Assembly: GCA_934277495.1 (NCBI GenBank)
Contig: CAKQUI010000095.1
Location: 1 to 8,787, forward strand
DNA: 8,787 bases
Direction of reading: 5' to 3'
Source of the DNA: an uncultured Clostridia bacterium
GTDB lineage: Bacteria > Bacillota > Clostridia > Peptostreptococcales > Anaerovoracaceae
The position numbers and the translations under genes were made by a program. Within the stretch, counting starts at the first letter, position 1. Each line of letters starts with the position of its first letter. Under the pieces are notes generated by a model. The model worked only from the letters and a program-made list of their open reading frames with translations, had not been told where the DNA came from and ran no database searches. This document shows positions 1 to 5,390 of this stretch, in pieces.

Positions 1-121
1 CCAGTATCGCATCAGTGCCTTCGTCTATATGCCAGTTTATCAGTTCCCGCAGTCTGCTGTGGTCTACGCTGCCATCCTCATGGAAAGGTGTTACGAGAGC
101 CACTATCGATCCTTTTATCAT
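1..121 (-). CDS. dapA: 4-hydroxy-tetrahydrodipicolinate synthase, N-terminal fragment
   Basis: Only the first 40 codons lie in the window; the gene runs off the left edge. The minus strand reads [20 protein letters not shown] and continues with [18 protein letters not shown]. This is the characteristic start of the DapA aldolase family, with the first beta strand carrying the TPF motif (residues 11-13) and the conserved helix ending in the EGTDAIL segment. The enzyme condenses pyruvate with aspartate semialdehyde in the cytoplasm, the first committed step of lysine and diaminopimelate synthesis. The start ATG (121-119) is set by a strong AGGAGG at 132-127, five bases upstream. The family is normally about 290 residues. 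The catalytic lysine and the rest of the barrel are outside the window, so integrity cannot be judged. Other members of the NAL aldolase superfamily begin similarly, so the exact substrate is slightly uncertain. Confidence 0.88.
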   Translation of the reverse strand, partial: MIKGSIVALVTPFHEDGSVDHSRLRELINWHIDEGTDAIL

Positions 122-642
122 TATGTCCTCCTTTTCTCCTGTTTATCAGCTCCGGAGCTGTTATCATGATCCGCTCCGGCCTGTTCTCCGCTTTTTACCG
201 GTCTGGTACAAGTTCCTGTCCGGTGCGATGTGTGTCGTGTATACAGGGTATCTGCATGACGCATTTCTCATGCAAAGTCCCACTCAGTAACATATGCCCG
301 CCGCCCGGCAAAGCAGTTTCTGCAATCGCTTTGAGTTTTTCATTCAGTGTGCCGGACTTTAATCCATGCAGGCCCCTTGTTTTTTCACGATCGCCGGTTA
401 CAGATCTGCTGCTGCCTATACAGCTCTGTCGGCTGCTTTATCTGCATTGCAGCTGGAGTCGTCTCTGCATAACACACATCGTACATATATATTATGCTGT
501 CTGTGAAAATATGTGATTTTTTATGAGACTGCACCGCTGTGCTGATTTATAGGATCATATTAAGACTTGTAAATGAAGAGGCTCTATTATATATCCATTC
601 ATGACTGCTGGATTTCAGGGGATCTGCTGATCACAGTAGAAT
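122..642 (-). other. Long gene-free stretch upstream of dapA with inverted repeats (possible leader)
   Basis: About 520 bp separate the dapA start from the stop of the upstream YibF-type gene on the same strand. I see no convincing gene. One minus-strand frame is open from 437 to its TAA at 197-195 (81 codons) but has no well-placed start codon or ribosome binding site. Inverted repeats visible are TGCATGA/TCATGCA (253-259 and 268-274), CCGGAGC/GCTCCGG (152-158 and 173-179), and the perfect 14-bp palindrome CAGCTCCGGAGCTG (147-160). The last two overlap and would be mutually exclusive folds close to the dapA ribosome binding site. A TATAAT-like minus-strand hexamer lies at 591-586 without a good -35. 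I do not recognise the conserved pieces of the lysine riboswitch or the T-box sequence, although a regulated leader is plausible here. Confidence 0.4.
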
Positions 643-1401
643 TTATCTTTCCTTTACGGTGAACCTGTGTGCCGCAAAATACGATGTCACAGGAATGACT
701 ATTATACATGCTGTTGCACTTATGATCATATTTATTATTCCTTGAGAAAATTCTCTGGAATTTATCATTGTTTCAAAAGAATAGTACATAGCAAAATTTA
801 TGAACATTATGAGATACTCACCTGCAAATATAAACAGCAGTGTATTTACAGTAGAGCTTAAAATGCTACTGCCTATTTTTAATCCCGAGCGTGTCAGCTC
901 TTTTCGAGTCTGTTCCGGATTATGTCTTGCTACCTCGTAAACGCCTGATGCAACAGCTACAGCAGTATCTATCACAGCGCCAACAAGAGTCATGAGTATA
1001 ACGAAAACCTCTATAACAGACATGTTCACCCCTATACTGCCGCTGTACCCGTTAGATTCTCTTATTTTACTTTGTCCAACGGTAGACATTCCCTGAAGAT
1101 GGCCTCCGTAAATAAATACAAATATCAATATGGTCATTACAGCAGCAACGATCATTATTGATATGAAGGCTGCTTTGGTTTTATCATTCACTTCATTCTG
1201 ATAAAATAATGTGATACAGATCACCAGCATTATTGCTGCTGGTGCCACTGCTGCCGGATGCAGTCCTACAGCAATGGCCGCTATCGAAAAAAACAGCACA
1301 GCAGCATTGAACATGAGTGTGATCAGCGTCTTTGCAGTACGATCCCCTCCAACAAGAAGCGAAAGCACGATAAAAATCAGTATAAGAACGACTATCATCA
1401 T
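643..1401 (-). CDS. YibE/F-family integral membrane protein (short, YibF-type)
   Basis: A 252-residue, very hydrophobic protein with about six to seven predicted membrane segments (roughly residues 2-18, 26-46, 50-67, 77-98, 126-150, 173-207 and 222-245) and a short polar loop near 100-125. The segment GAVIDTAVAVASGVYEV (from about residue 141) matches the GAxIDxAV signature shared with the upstream neighbour and typical of the YibE/F family. It lacks the extracytoplasmic N-terminal domain that the upstream protein has, so the two look like the short and long halves of a YibE/F pair. The start ATG at 1401 follows AAAGGAG by seven bases. It overlaps the upstream stop by four bases (ATGA), indicating translational coupling. 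Family function is unproven; transport is assumed from topology. No clear terminator follows. Confidence 0.8.
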   Translation of the reverse strand: MMIVVLILIFIVLSLLVGGDRTAKTLITLMFNAAVLFFSIAAIAVGLHPAAVAPAAIMLVICITLFYQNEVNDKTKAAFISIMIVAAVMTILIFVFIYGGHLQGMSTVGQSKIRESNGYSGSIGVNMSVIEVFVILMTLVGAVIDTAVAVASGVYEVARHNPEQTRKELTRSGLKIGSSILSSTVNTLLFIFAGEYLIMFINFAMYYSFETMINSREFSQGIINMIISATACIIVIPVTSYFAAHRFTVKER

Positions 1402-2456
1402 TTCCGGTCTCCTTTCCGCATAAACAGAGATGATGCTATTATGGCCAAAGGAATAGCAGCCAGTATTCCTATTGCGCCTGATAAAAACCTTGTGATTTCA
1501 AAGAAAGCATCGTACTTCAGAACTGTAAAAAAACCTATATCATTCCTCATTGAGATAATAAAAACCGGAATAACTGCAGCCATGTTAGTGAAAAACACAA
1601 CATTGATCATCGTGCCTGATATATCATCTGCTACCTCTTTCGCAGAACAAACAAGAGACTTTACACTTATGTCCGGTGTTTTCCTTATAAGCTCGGCAGA
1701 ACATGCTGTAATAGTAACAGCTACATCTATGATCGCACCAAGAGAACTTATCATGATCTGTGACAGGAACATGCGGTCTGCTTCCGCCACAGTATACGGT
1801 TCCGGAAGAAATTCCAAATACTCATATCCGATATCAGTTGCAGTCCATATAAGAAACATACATATACTGCCTACAAACACAAGTGCAGCAACTGTTGCAA
1901 GAAAAGAGACAAAAGCGGCTCGGCTTATTCCTTTTACCAGAACTATTATCATAAAATCGAAAAAAATACACGAGACCACCGAGATCACCAGTATATCCAC
2001 ACCTTTTATATACAGCATAGTCATTACAGTAAAAATAGCAACATCAACTGCAACACACGTAATTGTTAAGAGTCCCTGTTTTCCACCGAAAACAAGAAGC
2101 ATGCCCAGCATTATTATGACCGCTGCAGCTATCCAGTGATCTCTTTTTATTCCAGTAATCAAGCTCTGTCCGTTATCAAGAAAAACCACATCACCAGTAT
2201 GATACTTCTGATCGTACACGAGTGAACTGTCATAGCTGGATTCTATTTCTACTGTCTGTCCTTTGTTATTCCCATTTTTTATATCTATTCCTACAATTTG
2301 TTTTTCATTATGATTTTTGACATATATTACTTTGCCTGCCGGCTTATCGTACAATCCGAAATCATTATATACAAATACAAATGTCATTCCCCCGCAAAGC
2401 AGTATAATTATCAATTTGATAATAGTTGTATGTCGTCTATCCATACCCTGTATCAC
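1398..2456 (-). CDS. YibE/F-family membrane protein with extracytoplasmic domain (long, YibE-type)
   Basis: A 352-residue protein. One membrane anchor lies at about residues 12-30. A soluble, beta-rich segment follows (about 31-107, extracytoplasmic by inference), containing alternating short strands and a HTGDVVFLDNG stretch. Five to seven membrane segments fill the rest. The family signature GAIIDVAVTITACSAEL lies around residues 235-255. Homology to the downstream gene is visible in this signature and in the following polar loop, so the two are likely paralogous subunits. The start shown is GTG (2456-2454), which has AAAGGA five bases upstream. An in-frame ATG at 2444-2442 with a weaker AGGTG nine bases upstream is a real alternative. 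The gene heads a two-gene operon with its own promoter and is divergent from the COG0523 GTPase genes. Substrate is unknown. Confidence 0.8.
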   Translation of the reverse strand: MIQGMDRRHTTIIKLIIILLCGGMTFVFVYNDFGLYDKPAGKVIYVKNHNEKQIVGIDIKNGNNKGQTVEIESSYDSSLVYDQKYHTGDVVFLDNGQSLITGIKRDHWIAAAVIIMLGMLLVFGGKQGLLTITCVAVDVAIFTVMTMLYIKGVDILVISVVSCIFFDFMIIVLVKGISRAAFVSFLATVAALVFVGSICMFLIWTATDIGYEYLEFLPEPYTVAEADRMFLSQIMISSLGAIIDVAVTITACSAELIRKTPDISVKSLVCSAKEVADDISGTMINVVFFTNMAAVIPVFIISMRNDIGFFTVLKYDAFFEITRFLSGAIGILAAIPLAIIASSLFMRKGDRK

Positions 2457-2502
2457 CTGTTTCCTTTATGAGCTGCTTGATTATTCCATGATATTGTTTC
2501 TA

Positions 2503-2531
2503 ATTTTACTCCAACTAAATTCGATATTCAA
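2503..2531 (-). promoter_or_regulatory. Sigma-A promoter for the yibE/yibF-like operon
   Basis: On the minus strand TTGAAT (2531-2526) and TAAAAT (2508-2503) are separated by exactly 17 bases. This puts the transcription start near 2496, about 40 bases upstream of the start codon. One base of each hexamer departs from consensus. It was found by reading only. Confidence 0.65.
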
Positions 2532-2571
2532 GCATATTATTGTCTGATGTAAAGCTATCTAATAGTTACCT

Positions 2572-2600
2572 TTGCAGTCCGAGACCGTTTGTGATACAAT
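2572..2600 (+). promoter_or_regulatory. Sigma-A promoter for the COG0523 GTPase genes
   Basis: TTGCAG (2572-2577) and TACAAT (2595-2600) are separated by 17 bases. This predicts a start near 2607 and an untranslated leader of about 130 bases. Its -35 is about 40 bp from the divergent -35 at 2526-2531, so a regulator bound between them could control both units. I did not recognise a Zur, Fur, CsoR or similar box in that gap. Confidence 0.6.
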
Positions 2601-2606
2601 GATTTA

Positions 2607-2738
2607 TTAAGGATGCAGCAGATATACAGTCCGCTGCACTTGATACTATGCAAATAAATAGCAGTTTCCTGCACGGACCCTGAACGCCTCCGTGAAAGGG
2701 CGGTAACCATCCGGCAGCGCTGCAGAAAGAAGGAATAT
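2607..2738 (+). ncRNA. Structured 5' leader of the first GTPase gene; candidate riboswitch or attenuator
   Basis: The predicted transcript begins with an arm TGCAGC (2614-2619) that can pair either locally with GCTGCA at 2633-2638 or with GCTGCA at 2719-2724, directly before the ribosome binding site (GAAGGA, 2729-2734). Between them are GCAG-TTTC-CTGC (2661-2672) and the perfect six-base stem CACGGA/TCCGTG (2672-2677 with 2689-2694, 11-base loop). CTGCA at 2669-2673 can also pair with TGCAG at 2721-2725. Competing pairings that reach the ribosome binding site are the architecture expected of a cis-regulatory RNA. I cannot assign a known class. A metal-sensing class such as NiCo is worth testing because of the downstream gene, but I cannot confirm its conserved core. 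Confidence 0.45.
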
Positions 2739-4010
2739 ATGATAAAAGTAGATATTATTTCCGGTTTCCTGGGAGCCGGCAAAACAACATTCATCAAGGA
2801 GCTTATCTCCAAAGTTTTCAAAAATGAAAAAGTCGTGCTTATCGAAAATGAATTCGGCGAGATCGGTATAGACAGCGGTTTCATGAAAGAAGCCGGCATC
2901 GAGGTGACAGAAATGAACTCCGGCTGTATATGCTGCACCCTCGTCGGCGACTTTGCAAAAGCGCTGAAACAGGTTGCTGAAACATACAGCCCTGACAGGA
3001 TCATCATCGAACCGTCAGGAGTGGGCAAACTCTCAGACGTAACAGCAGCCGTGGAAAGAATGGCTGAGGACGCCGATCTTGCAGTAAACAGCGCTATCAC
3101 AGTAGTAGACGGCAAGAAGGCTCAGATGTATATGAAAAATTTCGGCGAGTTCTACAGCGACCAGCTGGAAAATGCGTCTACAGTAGTTGTCAGCAGGACT
3201 CAGATGATAGACGAATCAAAACTGTCAACAGTCCTTTCCATGATACAGGAGCACAATCCGTCAGCAACAGTCATCACGACGCCGTGGGACGAGCTTTCAG
3301 GCGACACCATCAAGGGTGCTCTGGAACACCAGACTCTGCCGATGCATGAACACCACCATGAACATGATGAGCATCATCACCACGATCACGATGACTCCTG
3401 CGGCTGCGGCCACGATCATGGGCATGAACATGACCGCGATGAATATCATCACCACGACCACGACGACTCCTGCGGCTGCGGTCACGACCATCACGACCAC
3501 GAACATGAGCACGATGAACATCATCACCACGATCACGACGACTCCTGCGGCTGCAGTCACGACCATCACGACCACGAACATGAACACGACGAGCATCATC
3601 ATCATGATCACGACGACTCCTGCGACTGCGGTCACGATCATCACCATCACGGTCATGAACACGATGAACATCATCACCACGATCACGACGACTCTTGCGA
3701 CTGCGGTCACGACCATCACGATCACCACCATGCCGACGAGATATTCGACAGCTGGGGCATCGAAACAGTACGCAGATTCAGCCGCACAGAGATCGAAGAC
3801 ATACTCAAGCTTTTCAGCATGAACGATGATTTCGGCACGATCCTCCGTGCAAAAGGCATCATCAGCTCCCCTGACGGCAGCTGGTTCGAATTCGACATGG
3901 TACCGGACGAAACCGAGATCAGAGACCACAGTGCCGACTACACCGGCAGGATATGCGTCATAGGTACAGATCTGAAAAAAGACGACCTTGCAAAGCTTTT
4001 CAGCAACTGA
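2739..4010 (+). CDS. COG0523/G3E-family (CobW/ZNG1-like) GTPase with five-repeat His-rich metal-binding insert
   Basis: A 423-residue cytosolic P-loop GTPase. Walker A is GFLGAGKT (residues 9-16). The ENEFGEIGID switch segment spans 36-45. The family metal-site motif CxCC is C63-I-C65-C66. The Walker B region IIIEPSG covers 88-94. The usual NKxD guanine motif appears as SRTQ (152-155), a variant. Residues 203-331 form an insert with 58 histidines and 10 cysteines in five repeats of about 25 residues, each containing HHHxDHDDSCxC. A CobW C-terminal-like region follows (about 335-423). Family members deliver or allocate metal ions (zinc, cobalt, nickel) using GTP. His-rich loops are common but this one is unusually long and regular. 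The start ATG follows AAGGA closely (four-base gap). Codon use is rich in C-ending codons. The client protein and metal cannot be read from sequence. Confidence 0.9.
   Translation: MIKVDIISGFLGAGKTTFIKELISKVFKNEKVVLIENEFGEIGIDSGFMKEAGIEVTEMNSGCICCTLVGDFAKALKQVAETYSPDRIIIEPSGVGKLSDVTAAVERMAEDADLAVNSAITVVDGKKAQMYMKNFGEFYSDQLENASTVVVSRTQMIDESKLSTVLSMIQEHNPSATVITTPWDELSGDTIKGALEHQTLPMHEHHHEHDEHHHHDHDDSCGCGHDHGHEHDRDEYHHHDHDDSCGCGHDHHDHEHEHDEHHHHDHDDSCGCSHDHHDHEHEHDEHHHHDHDDSCDCGHDHHHHGHEHDEHHHHDHDDSCDCGHDHHDHHHADEIFDSWGIETVRRFSRTEIEDILKLFSMNDDFGTILRAKGIISSPDGSWFEFDMVPDETEIRDHSADYTGRICVIGTDLKKDDLAKLFSN
3372..3740 (+). repeat. Five tandem 75-bp in-frame repeats encoding the His/Asp/Cys metal-binding insert
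   Basis: The protein units cover residues 212-236, 237-260, 261-285, 286-310 and 311-334. The DDSC landmark recurs at Ser220, 244, 269, 294 and 319, so spacing is 24, 25, 25 and 25 residues. Units one to three read SCGC while four and five read SCDC, so the last two probably arose by a later duplication. DNA identity between units is high, with scattered synonymous changes. Copy number may vary between strains by slippage or recombination. Confidence 0.93.
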
Positions 4011-4181
4011 CACAGCAGCACTCTCACCGGACTGCACAACAGAACAAAGGACAGGATCTGACTGACATCTGATTTTTACAGCAAAGATCGTTTCGATACA
4101 CATTTTCAGATGCAGATCCTGTTGATATCACGGAAACATCGCAGAAGGTGTTTCCATGCACTATAAGGAGATAATTGATAC
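4011..4181 (+). promoter_or_regulatory. Intergenic RNA with two strong stem-loops between the GTPase genes
   Basis: ACAGGATCTG (4051-4060) is perfectly complementary to CAGATCCTGT (4113-4122). Inside it CATCTGA (4066-4072) pairs with TCAGATG (4106-4112), giving 17 base pairs with a single five-base bulge (4061-4065) on the 5' side and a 33-base loop. That loop holds a small ATCG/CGAT hairpin. A second hairpin, GGAAACA/TGTTTCC (4132-4138 with 4149-4155), sits nine bases before the TAAGGAG ribosome binding site (4164-4170) of the second gene. Neither stem is followed by a U tract, so these are not ordinary terminators. They may be processing sites or a second cis-regulatory RNA. Confidence 0.6.
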
Positions 4182-5114
4182 ATGAGCATTCCTATTTATA
4201 TATTCACAGGGCTGCTGGAAAGCGGCAAAACGACCCTGATGAAAGAGATCGCCGGAGAGCTTCTGGAACCCGGCAGGACCCTCCTCATTCTTACAGAAGA
4301 AGGCGAGGAGGAGTACGATGAAGCTTTCCTCAAAAAATACGACATAGAACTTATGAAGCTGGACGATGTTTCAGAGATCAACAGCAGCTTCTGGGAAAAA
4401 TGCAAAGCAAAGAAGCCTGCTCAGATGGTAATGGAATACAACGGCATGTGGGACATGGACTCCCTGTTCAACAGCGGAGCGCCAGAAGATATTTTCATAT
4501 ACGGCATCTATTCGACAGTCGATGCAGACACAGTCGAGCTCTATCTGAACAATATGCGCAAACAGTTCCTGGAGCCGCTTCGTGACTCCAATCTGGTAAT
4601 CTTCAACAGATGCGACGACAGCCACGACAGGCTGAAATTCAGACGTATCGTAAAGGGACTCAACCCGCCTGCTCAGATAGCCTTCGAGAAAAAAGACGGC
4701 ACGATGTATGAAAATATCGAAGAAGTCCTGCCTTTCGATTATTCAAAGGACGTTGTAGAGATCGAAGACATCGACTACGGCCTGTGGTATCTTGACGCTC
4801 AGGAGAACCCCGGCAGATACATCGGTAAAGACATAGTCATGAAAGCACGTTTCTGCGCCAGCATGGAACCCGGACAGAGACACTTCGTTCCCGGCCGCCA
4901 CGTCATGACATGCTGCGAAGACGATATCCAGTTCATGGGCTACATCTGCTACTACGACCAGCCCCTCACTTTCCAGCACGGCGACTGGGTAAAAGTCAGA
5001 GCCCGCTTCGATTTCGAATTCAACGACATCTACGGCGAAGAAGGCCCTGTACTCCACCTTGTAAATATCGAACCAGCCGAAGCCCCGGATATCGAACTGG
5101 TGACATTCAGCTGA
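4182..5114 (+). CDS. COG0523-like P-loop GTPase fused to a DUF1980/YcgQ-like (TIGR03943) C-terminal domain
   Basis: A 310-residue protein in two parts. Residues 1-190 are a G3E GTPase fold, with Walker A GLLESGKT (10-17) and NRCD (142-145) in the place of NKxD. The region equivalent to CxCC in the upstream protein carries no cysteines (KLDDVSEINSSF, 59-70), and the Walker B region is a diverged VMEYNG (83-88). Residues about 200-305 resemble the soluble C-terminal domain of YcgQ/DUF1980 proteins: GRYIGKDIVMKARF (211-224), then PGRHVMTCCEDD (237-248) with the conserved Cys pair at 244-245, GYICYY (253-258), GDWVKVRARF and a final LVNIEPAEAP. In other Firmicutes DUF1980 accompanies a predicted permease; no permease gene is seen here. 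TAAGGAG lies 11 bases before the ATG. It is probably co-transcribed with the upstream gene. It likely binds nucleotide, but GTPase activity is uncertain. Confidence 0.82.
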   Translation: MSIPIYIFTGLLESGKTTLMKEIAGELLEPGRTLLILTEEGEEEYDEAFLKKYDIELMKLDDVSEINSSFWEKCKAKKPAQMVMEYNGMWDMDSLFNSGAPEDIFIYGIYSTVDADTVELYLNNMRKQFLEPLRDSNLVIFNRCDDSHDRLKFRRIVKGLNPPAQIAFEKKDGTMYENIEEVLPFDYSKDVVEIEDIDYGLWYLDAQENPGRYIGKDIVMKARFCASMEPGQRHFVPGRHVMTCCEDDIQFMGYICYYDQPLTFQHGDWVKVRARFDFEFNDIYGEEGPVLHLVNIEPAEAPDIELVTFS

Positions 5115-5292
5115 TAAGATGCGTGCTCCGCTATATATAGCAGGGGCTCACAGAATCCCAATCAGCTTTGATACTGAATCATTCACACATATATAGTTGA
5201 TTTATACGGTTTCAACAATAGCATAAATATCATAAATCGACCAGATTACTCAAAATGGATCTGGTCGATTTATAGTTTTTGTTTGAAAACCA
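5115..5292. other. Gene-free spacer after the GTPase genes
   Basis: Apart from the terminator at 5232-5284 this spacer contains one short imperfect hairpin (GCTCC at 5125-5129 with GGGGC at 5143-5147, enclosing the palindrome GCTATATATAGC at 5130-5141) ten bases after the stop codon. It has no U tract. The rest is A+T-rich and holds no gene that I can support. Confidence 0.5.
5232..5284 (+). terminator. Rho-independent terminator of the GTPase unit
   Basis: A perfect 15-bp stem, ATAAATCGACCAGAT (5232-5246) with its complement at 5259-5273, has a 12-base loop and is followed by a T-rich tract (TTTTT at 5276-5280, then GTTTG). It separates the GTPase genes from the downstream cassette. The symmetrical A/T flanks would let it work to some extent in both directions. 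Confidence 0.85.
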
Positions 5293-5321
5293 TTGACAGT
5301 ATTCATTGAATACCCTATAAT
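5293..5321 (+). promoter_or_regulatory. Perfect consensus sigma-A promoter of the HTH-nucleotidyltransferase cassette
   Basis: TTGACA (5293-5298) and TATAAT (5316-5321) match consensus exactly with the optimal 17-base spacer. Transcription should begin near 5328. A promoter this strong in front of a small regulatory pair implies tight repression; the spacer palindrome is the obvious operator. Confidence 0.9.
5299..5313. promoter_or_regulatory. Perfect 15-bp palindrome in the promoter spacer; likely operator
   Basis: GTATTCA-T-TGAATAC is an exact 7-1-7 inverted repeat lying entirely between -35 and -10. Any protein bound here would block RNA polymerase. The HTH protein encoded directly downstream is the natural candidate for autorepression. 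Binding is inferred, not shown. Confidence 0.7.
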
Positions 5322-5332
5322 CAAAAGGAGGA

Positions 5333-5349
5333 AAGTGGCTTTGCCACTT
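5333..5349 (+). promoter_or_regulatory. Hairpin at the 5' end of the cassette mRNA, next to an orphan Shine-Dalgarno
   Basis: AAGTGGC-TTT-GCCACTT is a perfect seven-base-pair hairpin starting about five bases after the predicted transcription start. Just before it is AAAGGAGG (5324-5331), a strong Shine-Dalgarno sequence that is 60 bases from the HTH start. It could serve a tiny TTG-start frame (5341-5373, ten codons plus stop), or it could be chance. A 5'-terminal hairpin of this kind often stabilises a message. Confidence 0.45.
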
Positions 5350-5390
5350 ATTATCATATTAAACTTTTCTTGATATGCAGGAGAGCTGAC

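Noticed and set aside
88..516. Plus-strand frame of 142 codons, Cys- and Ser-rich
   Set aside because: It starts inside dapA on the opposite strand, has no ribosome binding site and shows no domain-like pattern.
122..642. Lysine riboswitch (L box) or T-box upstream of dapA
   Set aside because: I looked for the conserved lysine-riboswitch segments and the T-box GGGTGG-ACCGCG sequence on the minus strand and did not find them; only generic inverted repeats are visible.
1258..2139. Plus-strand open frame of 293 codons antisense to the YibE-type gene
   Set aside because: No ribosome binding site or recognisable domain, and it spans two real minus-strand genes that overlap in operon style.
2555..3115. 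Minus-strand frame of 186 codons over the GTPase start and leader
   Set aside because: Antisense to the P-loop GTPase coding sequence and its leader; no motif or ribosome binding site.
3372..3740. CRISPR array
   Set aside because: The repeats are contiguous, in frame, and encode the His-rich insert; there are no unique spacers.
3316..3822. Open frame of 168 codons in another plus frame across the repeats
   Set aside because: Its Thr/Ile/Met repeat is a frame shadow of the His-rich insert.
3297..4103. Long open frame (268 codons) on the minus strand opposite the His-rich GTPase
   Set aside because: It is a by-product of the repeated CAC/CAT/GAC codons read backwards, giving a low-complexity Val/Met string. 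The plus-strand gene has clear motifs.
5370..5390. Upstream TTG start for the HTH gene
   Set aside because: The ATG at 5391 has a well-spaced AGGAG and begins exactly at the HTH domain; the TTG has no ribosome binding site.
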